Shown in pieces: positions 34,054 to 43,072 of a DNA stretch of 64,000 nucleotides (the stretch's first letter is position 1; every line of letters starts with the position of its first letter). Origin of the DNA: Nitrosomonas sp. (lineage in GTDB: Bacteria; Pseudomonadota; Gammaproteobacteria; Burkholderiales; Nitrosomonadaceae); contig JADJBK010000006.1 of assembly GCA_016703745.1 (NCBI GenBank), positions 2,294,001 through 2,358,000 on the forward strand, in the 5' to 3' direction. The notes beneath the pieces are model-generated. The model searched no databases. It saw nothing but the letters and a program-made list of their open reading frames with translations, and had not been told where the DNA came from. The translations under genes and the position numbers were made by a program.

Positions 34054-36990
34054 TTAAATTTGATTGTCCTGGTCAGGAAAAAGACTTTCTGCTGGTGCAG
34101 GTCTGCCAATGTGATAACCCTGTGCAAAATCAATTTCAAAGCTCTTTAGCATATCCTGTATTGACTGATTCTCTACAAATTCAGCTGTAATTTTTTTTCC
34201 AAAACCCTTGGCCACACTACAAAGAGCGGCAACGAGTATTTGATCGTCTGGGTTATTGTCGAGATTACGAATGAAGGATCCGTCGATTTTAACGGCATCT
34301 ACAGGTAGTTCGCGTAAATAATAAAACGAGGAGAAGCCAACCCCAAAATCATCCAGAGTAAAACCGCAACCAAGCGTCTTGAGTTCACGCAGCAGATTAC
34401 GGGTGCCGGGTAAGTTGTCGAGTGCTGCTGTTTCGGTGATCTCAAACATCAGCAATGAGGGGTCAATCTGACAAGATGCGATGGCTTTGTTGATAACAGG
34501 TAATAATCCGGGGTCATTAAAAGCGTGCGCGGACAGATTGATTGATAACCCAATTCGTCTCTCATTCTGATGATTGATTCGCGCAGCTAATACGACTGCT
34601 TTGCGTAATACCATATGATCGATTTTGTGAATGAGACCCGTTTGTTCCGCTGCGGAGATAAATTGGGCCGGTGAATGGGTGGTTCCATTCTCATCATGGA
34701 TGCGCAGAAGTACTTCGTAGTGATGAATTTGACCATCATTCAATGACAGAACGGGTTGCAGATAAAGCACGTACTGATTGTGTAAAAAAGCATATTCAAC
34801 CTTCTCGCGCCAATGTACCAAGGTATGGACACGCTCGCGTGACTTGTCATCATCCGAGAAAAGGTGCCAGGTGCCGCGCCCGGTCTCTTTGGCCTGGTAC
34901 ATGGCCAAGTCGGCGGCAGCAAGCAGGTCATGAACATTGTCACCATGATCGGGGAAAATTGCAATGCCGATGCTGGCTGCAATATTATAAGTCCGGCCAT
35001 TAAATTTGAATTGCGCCTCGTTTAAACGAGCAAGAATTTTTTTAGCAACTTCAATAGCTGCATCGGGAGTAATTTCCGGCAAGATTACGGAAAATTCATC
35101 TCCACCCAATCGGCCGGAAATATCTGCCTGGCGAATGGTTTGTAATAGAAGATTGGCCACCATACGCAGCAGCGCATCGCCTGTCTGGTGGCCACTGGTA
35201 TCATTGATATATTTAAAACGATCAAGATCAAAAAATAAAAGTGCGCCAGGATGCTGATACCGTTTTGCCCACTCGAGTATCTGTTCAAGTTCCTCGCTGA
35301 AACGGCGTCTGTTATAGAGATTTGTCAAGGGATCATGATCTGCCAGCCATGCCAGATGTCCTTCAACACGTTTATATTCGGTAATATCTAACCCGACTGA
35401 TAAAACCTGAGAGGAATCATCATTGATATCCCAGTTAAGGCGCGAATGCAGCCAGGCAATATGGCGTTTCGAGTGATCTTTGCACATTACAATAGCTTCA
35501 TGCCGCAATTGATCGCGCTGACCTTGCTGAATATTCAACAAATGAGCGTTGATATGCTGATTTTCATTGTCAGGCGATAGTAAAGCCAGAAAATGTTCGC
35601 CTTGTAACTCACTTTCGCTGTAATGAGTCAATCGTTCACCAAAGGCATTCATTGTTACGATTTTGCCATCTGCATCCTGAGTCAGAATGATAACTTGTGC
35701 CGTATCCAGCAGATGCTCAACAAAATTCTTTTCTTTATTAAGTGCGTCACGTTGATCGACCAGCATTTTTCTGCGATAGGCAATTTTTTCCTCCATCTGT
35801 TCGAGCCGGTGAGACAGAGTTAGCGAAGCATCGTAGAGGAGGTCGATCTCATCATTGAGGTAGCGTTTTCGCCTGGAAATAGCAAGTACATTGCGAAAAT
35901 CGCTGAAATTTCCACCGGCCAGTCGTGGCAGAGTTGATGCGATATGGGTAAGACGGGATAGGGGTCTGGAGAGCAGGCCGAACAACACAACTTCTGACAA
36001 AATCAAGCCTATCAGACCAATTACGACAATACGCCAGATCGATTCCTGAATCACTTGAATCGTCCCGGAGATCTCAGTGACGATAATCAGTTGTGCCTGG
36101 TCAGCCGAGCTAATATTCTTGAGCGGCAATGATTTTATCCGGTAATGCCGTTTGTTAAATTCAATTTGTATACCATCAGCAATCGCTTGCAGATCGGGGT
36201 GTTGCTCCGCAGCCTGTTGTATTAGTGCAAGGTTTTTCTGATTACTGGTCAATGCGGTGATATGGCTGTTCCATTCGGAAATATGCATGTCGCTGTCAGG
36301 TGGCAGATCAGGCATGGCACTCGCATGTTTGATAATGAGTCCAATATCCGCTCCGGATGCGCGCCGGAAGTTCAAGAATACATCGATCAGGGATGAGCCA
36401 ACGGCAATAACCCCCACGCGAGTACCGCCGATCAGCAGGGGTTCAATTGTGTATTGCGTGCAATTATCCACGCAAATCATGGACATTGCTGGCTGCTCCC
36501 GCTGATTGACTTCACGAATATGATCAAGTACCAGATTGTCACGCTTCAGGCTGGGGTCGAGGTTACTCCAGCTCGCTAGCAGTAGATTTTCGGCATCATA
36601 AAAACGCACATCTTCAATATCGTTCTGGATTTGGAATACATTCCAGTAGCGGTCGAAATTTTCGAATAAGGTATCGGCATTTCTGGATAGCAGACTATCT
36701 TCCATACCCCCAAGATAGGGAATAATTCTGATAAGCTGATGAAGATTTTGTGAGCTGCGTCCAATCAAACTCTCTACTTCTCGAATATGGCGTCGATACT
36801 GCATCTCGCGCTGTTGTTCGATAGTATCGATCAGGCTGTTGTAATTGAGCCAGCTGAAGGTGGTGACGACCAGTAGCAAAATCAGACTGCTCAGTAAGGA
36901 AACCTTCCAGTTCAGTCCAACAAAAATCCTGGGTAGCCTGGTGCTATGATTTTGCGATGCGCTACTATGCCTGGAAGTAACGGGTTTCAT
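34054..36990 (-). CDS. Membrane GGDEF-EAL protein with periplasmic sensor and PAS
   Basis: A 978-aa c-di-GMP enzyme. A first transmembrane helix (about 31-49) and a second one (about 320-342) bracket a large periplasmic sensor domain of about 270 residues; then HAMP-like and coiled-coil segments, a PAS domain (about 425-545), GGDEF (SGRLGGDEFSVIL) and EAL (YEVLLR, LDDFGVGFSS, KIDGSFI and FAQGYHIGRP). Both catalytic motifs look intact, so it could make or break c-di-GMP. The upstream genes encode a PstS-like periplasmic protein and a porin-like barrel, so the sensor may read that protein (inference). Confidence 0.9.
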   Translation of the reverse strand: MKPVTSRHSSASQNHSTRLPRIFVGLNWKVSLLSSLILLLVVTTFSWLNYNSLIDTIEQQREMQYRRHIREVESLIGRSSQNLHQLIRIIPYLGGMEDSLLSRNADTLFENFDRYWNVFQIQNDIEDVRFYDAENLLLASWSNLDPSLKRDNLVLDHIREVNQREQPAMSMICVDNCTQYTIEPLLIGGTRVGVIAVGSSLIDVFLNFRRASGADIGLIIKHASAMPDLPPDSDMHISEWNSHITALTSNQKNLALIQQAAEQHPDLQAIADGIQIEFNKRHYRIKSLPLKNISSADQAQLIIVTEISGTIQVIQESIWRIVVIGLIGLILSEVVLFGLLSRPLSRLTHIASTLPRLAGGNFSDFRNVLAISRRKRYLNDEIDLLYDASLTLSHRLEQMEEKIAYRRKMLVDQRDALNKEKNFVEHLLDTAQVIILTQDADGKIVTMNAFGERLTHYSESELQGEHFLALLSPDNENQHINAHLLNIQQGQRDQLRHEAIVMCKDHSKRHIAWLHSRLNWDINDDSSQVLSVGLDITEYKRVEGHLAWLADHDPLTNLYNRRRFSEELEQILEWAKRYQHPGALLFFDLDRFKYINDTSGHQTGDALLRMVANLLLQTIRQADISGRLGGDEFSVILPEITPDAAIEVAKKILARLNEAQFKFNGRTYNIAASIGIAIFPDHGDNVHDLLAAADLAMYQAKETGRGTWHLFSDDDKSRERVHTLVHWREKVEYAFLHNQYVLYLQPVLSLNDGQIHHYEVLLRIHDENGTTHSPAQFISAAEQTGLIHKIDHMVLRKAVVLAARINHQNERRIGLSINLSAHAFNDPGLLPVINKAIASCQIDPSLLMFEITETAALDNLPGTRNLLRELKTLGCGFTLDDFGVGFSSFYYLRELPVDAVKIDGSFIRNLDNNPDDQILVAALCSVAKGFGKKITAEFVENQSIQDMLKSFEIDFAQGYHIGRPAPAESLFPDQDNQI

Positions 36991-37001
36991 TTATAGAGGC
37001 A

Positions 37002-38237
37002 TCAGAAACGGTAGGAAGCCTGAAATGAGAACAGGTTCCAATGTTGCTTGGCATGAGCAATGTCAGGATTGTCCAGATTGGAGAGCCAGGCAGTACCGTT
37101 AATGTGATGATACTCGGTTGCTAGCATGATGGACGGTGTGACGTTCCAGCGTAACCCAATTGTCACATCCCTGGCAAAGCGGAAATGCGCCGGACGTCCA
37201 GTCGTGGCGGCATATTCTTTTCCGTTACGGTCGGTTCTATCAGTAAATAGCAGATCATAGCGTAACATGGCTTCCCATTTGGGGGTGAGGCGGTAAGTGC
37301 CCTGCAGATAAATGCTTTCCCCGGTAAATTTTTGCTCAAAAGCACGAATACCAAAATTTTGTAACTGGAACATACGGAGCGCATATTCGGAGGTGATACT
37401 CCAGCGTTCCGCGTTGTATTGTGCTGATAGAATCAGGGGGGTGAACTTGAGCGAACCCGAAGCAAGTCGATCATCGGCGCCGGGATCATAACCCGCATTG
37501 ACCTGTGCACCGCTTACCGCAAACCGGAAACGTCCATTTGGCAGTTCATATACGACTCTACCCACATAGGAGAGTCTGGTTTTCAGATCCCCCGGCCGGT
37601 TTGCGCCAAGAATAGATACTTCTGTATCGCGATCATGTACCTGGGGAAAAACCGTGCCAAACTGTGCGGTGAGATTGCCCCAGTCAGTACGGGATTCACC
37701 ATAGAGTTGCGCGCCGTCAGAAGCCAGCGCCAGATTACGTGTGCGGTCAAAATAGATTGATTGAGGCAATATGATACTGGGGCGGGTAAAAGGGACATCG
37801 CGCGTATCATTGTAAAACCCCAATGGGTTTTTGGTTCTGCCTAAGCGAATGCCTAGCTCGCCAGCTGGCCTGGTAACGAAGCTGTAATCCAGAAAACCAA
37901 AATCAATACTGATGCCGCGTCGGCTACCTTCTCCAGCCCTGCGCCACAGCAGTTGTCCTGAGAGCTGCAGTTTTTCAGTAGGACGGAGTGATGCTGCCAA
38001 ACCTAACTCGCGGAAATCCAAACTGCCTTTGCCGTCACTTTTTCCAAAAAAATTATTCTGATCAGTTTTGACGTAACCCTGACTCAGAAAACCATTTATA
38101 CGTAGAGAGTTGAGACTTTCATTTTGTACAGGTTGATCGGCAAGACTGGTAGTAGGCAGAAATAATATTGCAACCAGCACAATGCCATACTGGCGCACAC
38201 GAGTGAAAACCGTCTGACAGGCACGGCTAATCGACAT
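37002..38237 (-). CDS. Porin-like outer-membrane beta-barrel protein
   Basis: A 411-aa protein: a long N-terminal signal region (YGIVLVAILFLPTTSLADQ), then alternating amphipathic strands with aromatic ends, e.g. FLSQGYVKT and a terminal WNLFSFQASYRF. The C-terminal Phe supports an outer-membrane barrel. It overlaps the PstS-like gene by 11 bases and is followed by the GGDEF-EAL gene 11 bases on. The substrate is not predictable from sequence. Confidence 0.75.
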   Translation of the reverse strand: MSISRACQTVFTRVRQYGIVLVAILFLPTTSLADQPVQNESLNSLRINGFLSQGYVKTDQNNFFGKSDGKGSLDFRELGLAASLRPTEKLQLSGQLLWRRAGEGSRRGISIDFGFLDYSFVTRPAGELGIRLGRTKNPLGFYNDTRDVPFTRPSIILPQSIYFDRTRNLALASDGAQLYGESRTDWGNLTAQFGTVFPQVHDRDTEVSILGANRPGDLKTRLSYVGRVVYELPNGRFRFAVSGAQVNAGYDPGADDRLASGSLKFTPLILSAQYNAERWSITSEYALRMFQLQNFGIRAFEQKFTGESIYLQGTYRLTPKWEAMLRYDLLFTDRTDRNGKEYAATTGRPAHFRFARDVTIGLRWNVTPSIMLATEYHHINGTAWLSNLDNPDIAHAKQHWNLFSFQASYRF

Positions 38238-38679
38238 GAATTACCCTGACATGTTTATCAATTCTGGCTTCACTCAAATAACCAATAGCGCCCGGTGTGC
38301 TGGTAATCAGCGCGTACATTTCATCTTCGGATTGCACAATGATGGGAGCCTGCCCGGTGCCGGTAAAAGTCAGTCGATCCCATGCGGCACGTAATTGGTA
38401 GGGAAAGACATTCAGTTGCTGCTTGGTAAATATGCCATGAGTAGGTGCATCATCTGGCAAAACGAATACCCGAATAGGAGGACCATCCTGCCAAGTACGG
38501 AGCCGCATCCCAAAAATAGAGCGTAATAAATTACGGGAGAGATGATCCGTATTAATACCTGGATGGATGACCGGCCTGACGGTTTTAACTGTCTCTCCCG
38601 CTGCTGTCAGCGTACTAAAAAAAACAAGGCCAACCAGCAAAATAGACTTGAAACGGCAAGGTAAGTAATTTCCTGTCAC
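38227..38679 (-). CDS. PstS-like small periplasmic substrate-binding protein
   Basis: A 150-aa protein with a signal peptide (ILLVGLVFFSTLTAAGE) and one PBP-like domain. LRSIFGMRLRTWQDG, VFVLPDDAPTHGIF and the C-terminal PGAIGYLSEA are typical of the small phosphate-binding-like proteins that lie beside porins and c-di-GMP enzymes. It begins with GTG. No ABC permease is nearby, so a signalling rather than transport role is likely (inference). Confidence 0.75.
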   Translation of the reverse strand: MTGNYLPCRFKSILLVGLVFFSTLTAAGETVKTVRPVIHPGINTDHLSRNLLRSIFGMRLRTWQDGPPIRVFVLPDDAPTHGIFTKQQLNVFPYQLRAAWDRLTFTGTGQAPIIVQSEDEMYALITSTPGAIGYLSEARIDKHVRVIHVD

Positions 38680-38697
38680 GTTCCGGCCTGGTAAAGG

Positions 38698-39501
38698 TTA
38701 ACCAAGCAGGCGAGCATACTCATCAAGCTTGATTGTGTCCGCTGATCGATGCTGGCAGCTTCGTAGTGATGAAAGATCGGCCGGCCAGAACTTGCCGTGA
38801 TCGGTAACCAATTCCCAGATATTTCGATGGTATCGATACATTCTTTCCAGCATGTCGAGTACGGAAACATGGTAGGGGCAGCGAATGCCATGATAGTCGA
38901 CGGTTGGCCCAATTGGATTGAGCTGTAGACCATAGAATCCCAACAGCTTGTTTAAGGCTGGGTCCATAGACGAGAGCAGATAATAAATTTTGTGCTTGGC
39001 ACACAGGCGGATGATGCCTACCACCAACGCAAGCATAGGGTGGGGAAAACGACGGCGATTATGCTTTTCAGCAGATGCCATGCTGGTAGACGGGGTTGCT
39101 GCCTGATCTTTTTTGCGCTTGAAAAATTCACTGAGAATAGCAAAGCGAGATATTTCACAAGTTTGTTGGCGAGATGAGGTGTCAAGTGCAAATCCTGGAA
39201 AAAAGCGCGTATGTAGTTCGGTTGGAAATTTTCTTTCAGTATGTTGCCTATCCGGCATAATCAGGCGGGTTGTTCCTACAAAAATATCGGATGGACGGTG
39301 CCGTAATAAAATATGTACAGAGTGGTCATCGTATTCATCATGCTCCAATCCGTCCGGGAATTTTGATCCATCGAAGTCCGGAAAAGTATTGTGTACGCAC
39401 AATATACGGTAACGTAGATCAAAAACCTCTTTAAGCAGTTCTGGAGTATCGGCGCTAACGATTTCAAAATATTCATTAAAAGCAGCTTCAATATCATTCA
39501 T
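38698..39501 (-). CDS. PEP-CTERM/exosortase-associated acyltransferase (LuxI-like)
   Basis: A 267-aa protein of the GNAT-like acyltransferase group that occurs beside XrtA loci (TIGR03694-type). Its early segment LLKEVFDLRYRILCVHNTFP resembles the autoinducer-synthase start, and EISRFAILSEFFKRKK is the central motif. It may acylate a small molecule made by the neighbouring cluster genes; the product is unknown. It lies about 19 bases before the PstS-like gene. Confidence 0.82.
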   Translation of the reverse strand: MNDIEAAFNEYFEIVSADTPELLKEVFDLRYRILCVHNTFPDFDGSKFPDGLEHDEYDDHSVHILLRHRPSDIFVGTTRLIMPDRQHTERKFPTELHTRFFPGFALDTSSRQQTCEISRFAILSEFFKRKKDQAATPSTSMASAEKHNRRRFPHPMLALVVGIIRLCAKHKIYYLLSSMDPALNKLLGFYGLQLNPIGPTVDYHGIRCPYHVSVLDMLERMYRYHRNIWELVTDHGKFWPADLSSLRSCQHRSADTIKLDEYARLLG

Positions 39502-39550
39502 GGCATTCTCTTAATAAAGCATGGTTTGAATAGGATCTGTAATTCACTCT

Positions 39551-39660
39551 GAATCCAGGGTGTTTCTAAAAATCCATACTTGCGAGCATCCTCTCCTGGG
39601 CTTGTGTGCCTGATTTGGAATGAGAACTCTGGATTTTTAGAGGTGCCCTGGACTGGATTC
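39551..39660. repeat. Candidate 110-bp palindromic element (MITE-like)
   Basis: Inverted arms begin GAATCCAG and end CTGGATTC; the arms CCAGGGTGTTTCTAAAAATC and its partner at 39630-39651 match about 18 of 22 bases, with one small insertion near the right end. It lies in the 366-bp gap (39502-39867) between the amidotransferase-like and acyltransferase genes, where no gene is seen. No transposase is present. Confidence 0.5.
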
Positions 39661-39867
39661 TATTACGCTATTCAGCTATTAAATCAAGGAATAAGTTAAT
39701 GATTCACCTCTAAACTCAGACTGAAAGTCAAAGTTTTGCTAACTCAGGGTGTTCGTGCCTCCATTACCTCCGGCCAGGCTAAAACAAATCTGTCGTCATG
39801 ATGAGACATAAAAATGTTAGCAATTTATCATAAATTAACCCAAACTCCATGATAAAAATCAACACAA

Positions 39868-41724
39868 CTATGTGGTTGTGGCGGGGGTATGTTGTTTGTG
39901 CCAATATTCCATCATCATCAACAGCCAGACCATGGTGCCATGATAGCCTGCGTGCTCATGTAAATGCTGGTCCAGTAGGGTGTTTATAAACCCATCACGT
40001 ATGATGTGACGTGATTTCAAGTCGTGCAGACTGTCCGCTGCAATTTCCTTGAGTCCTTTGTCGTTTTGTAGCCACACACCAAATGGCAGACCAAAACCCT
40101 GTTTTTGTTTGGCAATGATTTCATCGGGTAGAAAATCATGCAGTGCCTGCTTGAAGAAATAGCGTAACTGGGTACCTTTGAGTTTCAGCTGAGGTGAAAG
40201 CTGCGCAGAAAAAGCAACCATTGCATGATTGAGAAACGGAAAGGCAACTTCCATCTCTGCCAGTTGGCAGGCCTGCACCACTTTGGGTAGATCATTGTCT
40301 GCCAGTGTAAATTTCCAGTCGTGTGCCAGCATGCGGTTGATCAGGCTGCTTGTCTGTGATTCGTTATAAGTCTGTTCAAGCAGGACAGCAGGGTAATCTG
40401 GCTGAATCTGTGCCAGAAATTCATCGGAAAAAACTGTATTGACACCATAGCGCACCAATAAGTTATAAGTTTCCATTCGATGCGGCATAGGAACGGTTGC
40501 CTGTGCGACATAGCTCCGCGCTTTTTTAGTCAATGTCGGGCCAGACTCGGAGGGCAATGACAAAACCAATGGAGTGATAATGCTATTGCGTAACCAGGCC
40601 GGAATCCTGTCATATAGTGAAAAAACATGCTGCTTGGCATAGCGCGTATTGCCACCAAAGAGCTCATCGCCACCATCCCCACCCAGTAATCTGTCAAGTC
40701 CGTCCTGTTTTGCCATGCGCGCGCAGTAGTAAGCTGGGATGGCGGAGGCATTGCCGAACGGCTGATCGAAGATCGAGGCAATCCTGGGAATAGCGGCTAC
40801 CACATCATCGGGTGTGACATAGTATTCGTGATGGTCGGTTGAAAAATGACGAGCAGCAATACGTGCGTAAGACATCTCATCATATCCTTCAGCCTCGAAG
40901 CCAATGGAATAAGTTTTTGCCGGCTTACCTGTCACCTCGGTCAATATACCTGCCAGTGTGGAGCTATCCGTACCTCCACTCAGAAAGGTGCCAACCTGCT
41001 GGTTTTGTGTCGCCTCGCGGACACTGGATTTCAGCAGAGCCAGAAATTCCTGCTTAAGCTCCGGAAAGGGGCGATTGCTAATTTCATTGAATCGCGTTTG
41101 CGTGTAACGCTTACACTGAATCTGCCCATGAGAAAATGTCAGCAATTCACCTGGAAGCAGCTTCTTTTGCGCCTGATAAATGCTATCAGGCGCAGGAATC
41201 ATATGAAAATAAAAATAATTGAAGATGCCTTGAGGGTTGATGTCGGAAATAGCTTGCGGGTGCGCCAGGATGGAGTCGGCGCGAGTGGCAAATACCAGCC
41301 CGTTTCTTATGGGTTGATAATACAAGGCGCGCGTGCCCATCGGATCGATAGCCAGATTCAGCTCACCTGCTTTCCGGTCAAGTACGCAACATACAAACTC
41401 TCCGGCAAGTTCTGCCAGAACGGATTTTCCTCGCTGCCGCCATTGATGGGCGAGAGCCACTGCCACAGCGTTCGATGGACTGTTTTCCTGAGGTGTGGTC
41501 TGCCTGAATCGAACATCACCGTAGATAACAACCAGTAAATCGTCAGCTTCATGCAGATGGGCAAGGTGAGGCGCTGCAGCAATGGCTAACGCACAATCAT
41601 TTTTAATAATCGTTTGTATTGGACTGTTGTCGAAACCAGCCAGTGGTCTCGTCATGCGTTCTGTTATCTGCCGACTATCGGTTGCGGCGCAATTTGTCTC
41701 CAACCAGCCACAAATGCCACTCAT
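39868..41724 (-). CDS. XrtA-associated asparagine-synthetase-like protein, Cys2 missing
   Basis: A 618-aa AsnB-like protein with an N-terminal glutaminase-like domain (1 to about 200) and a C-terminal ATP-PPase domain with SGGTDSS and GGDGGDELFGGN. The normal N-terminal nucleophile Cys2 of MCGI is Ser2 here (MSGICGW), so glutamine hydrolysis is unlikely unless Cys5 is used. It would then use free ammonia or another amine, as in beta-lactam or lasso-peptide enzymes. It is the downstream-most of the XrtA-associated run of ligase, decarboxylase and this gene; its substrate is unknown. Confidence 0.87.
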   Translation of the reverse strand: MSGICGWLETNCAATDSRQITERMTRPLAGFDNSPIQTIIKNDCALAIAAAPHLAHLHEADDLLVVIYGDVRFRQTTPQENSPSNAVAVALAHQWRQRGKSVLAELAGEFVCCVLDRKAGELNLAIDPMGTRALYYQPIRNGLVFATRADSILAHPQAISDINPQGIFNYFYFHMIPAPDSIYQAQKKLLPGELLTFSHGQIQCKRYTQTRFNEISNRPFPELKQEFLALLKSSVREATQNQQVGTFLSGGTDSSTLAGILTEVTGKPAKTYSIGFEAEGYDEMSYARIAARHFSTDHHEYYVTPDDVVAAIPRIASIFDQPFGNASAIPAYYCARMAKQDGLDRLLGGDGGDELFGGNTRYAKQHVFSLYDRIPAWLRNSIITPLVLSLPSESGPTLTKKARSYVAQATVPMPHRMETYNLLVRYGVNTVFSDEFLAQIQPDYPAVLLEQTYNESQTSSLINRMLAHDWKFTLADNDLPKVVQACQLAEMEVAFPFLNHAMVAFSAQLSPQLKLKGTQLRYFFKQALHDFLPDEIIAKQKQGFGLPFGVWLQNDKGLKEIAADSLHDLKSRHIIRDGFINTLLDQHLHEHAGYHGTMVWLLMMMEYWHKQHTPATTT

Positions 41725-41833
41725 GCTGCCTCCTGAATTGATGTAGAAATAATGCTTTCGCTGGCCCTGTTCAAATTGCCAGCATTACAGATAATGACAC
41801 GCGGAAATATAAAGGATATTCGTGTTCAGTCAC

Positions 41834-43072
41834 CTAAACCAGCACTTCAGCCGGAGCAGGATGACCAAGGAAAGCCAGGGGGCTGGCGGTCAGCCCATAA
41901 GCGCCGGACTGAAAGACGACGACAAGATCACCAGGTTCTGCTCTGGCAAGCATCATCCGGTCAGCCAGCAAATCAAGCGGGGTACACAGCGGACCGACTA
42001 CTGATACGATCTCGGTATCAGCCTTATCCATTTTATTTCCTATGGCAACAGGATAGTTTTTACGGATTACCTGGCCAAAGTTCCCTGAGGCGGCCAGATG
42101 ATGGTGTAAACCCCCATCGGTTACTAGAAAAACTTGTCCTCTGGAAACTTTTTTGTCCAGAATCTTGCAGACGTAGATTCCGGCCTCACCCACGAGATAA
42201 CGGCCCAGTTCCATCACAAACTGTACGCCGGGTAATGCGGGTGCAAATTCTACCAACAGTTTTTCAAGATTTCGGCCAATTACAGCCAGATCTAGTGGCT
42301 GTTCACCCGGAAAATAAGGAATGCCGAGTCCGCCGCCAATATTGATGGTACGCACAGCAATTGGTGAGGCGGCAGTGAGCTGAACAGCAAGTTGTAGCGT
42401 TTTTTCGTGTGACTCCTGGATTGCTTCCGCTTTCAGGTTCTGTGAGCCACTGAAAATATGCAGGCCTTCAAAATCAATATTGATTTTGGCAATGCGCGCG
42501 AGTACCGCCGGAACGGCCTCCGCATCGATACCAAACTGCTTCGCACCCCCCCCCATTTTCATGCCGGATGACTTGAGTTCAAAATCCGGATTGACACGGA
42601 TGGCCACTTTGGGACGTAGGGACATTTGTTGAGCGAGTTCGGTGATGGTTGTCAGCTCTTGCTCGGATTCAATATTCAGAACAATGCCGGCAGCAATGGC
42701 GCAAGCGAGTTCCTGGCGGCTTTTCCCCGGTCCGGCAAAACTGATATTTTCTGGTGGTATTCCGGTATCCAGCGCAACTTTCATCTCACCTGCTGACGCC
42801 ACATCAATTCCATCCACCCATTGCGCCAGATGCTGTACGACGGCAGGCATGGGGTTGGCTTTCATTGCATAGTGCAGATGAATGCCATGCGGGAGGTATT
42901 GCCGCAATAACCCGACGCGCTCGCGGATCAATTGCCGGTCATACGCATAGAACGGAGTTCGCCCGACCCGCTGCATCAAACGGGTAAGCGACACACCGCC
43001 AACGACGAGACAGTGATTTTCTATTGGGAAGGGTTGTAGCAAGGCACTGTGAAGTGGTTGGCCAGTTTTCAT
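41834..43072 (-). CDS. PEP-CTERM/XrtA-associated PLP decarboxylase
   Basis: A 412-aa fold-III PLP enzyme (alanine-racemase/ornithine-decarboxylase type, as LysA). The PLP Lys71 is in HYAMKANP; further motifs are INIGGGLGIPY and the C-terminal GPLCTPLDLLADR and QSGAYGLTAS. It matches the TIGR03099 group seen with exosortase A, and overlaps the acyl-CoA ligase by four bases. It probably decarboxylates an amino acid tethered or fed to the cluster (inference). Confidence 0.87.
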   Translation of the reverse strand: MKTGQPLHSALLQPFPIENHCLVVGGVSLTRLMQRVGRTPFYAYDRQLIRERVGLLRQYLPHGIHLHYAMKANPMPAVVQHLAQWVDGIDVASAGEMKVALDTGIPPENISFAGPGKSRQELACAIAAGIVLNIESEQELTTITELAQQMSLRPKVAIRVNPDFELKSSGMKMGGGAKQFGIDAEAVPAVLARIAKINIDFEGLHIFSGSQNLKAEAIQESHEKTLQLAVQLTAASPIAVRTINIGGGLGIPYFPGEQPLDLAVIGRNLEKLLVEFAPALPGVQFVMELGRYLVGEAGIYVCKILDKKVSRGQVFLVTDGGLHHHLAASGNFGQVIRKNYPVAIGNKMDKADTEIVSVVGPLCTPLDLLADRMMLARAEPGDLVVVFQSGAYGLTASPLAFLGHPAPAEVLV

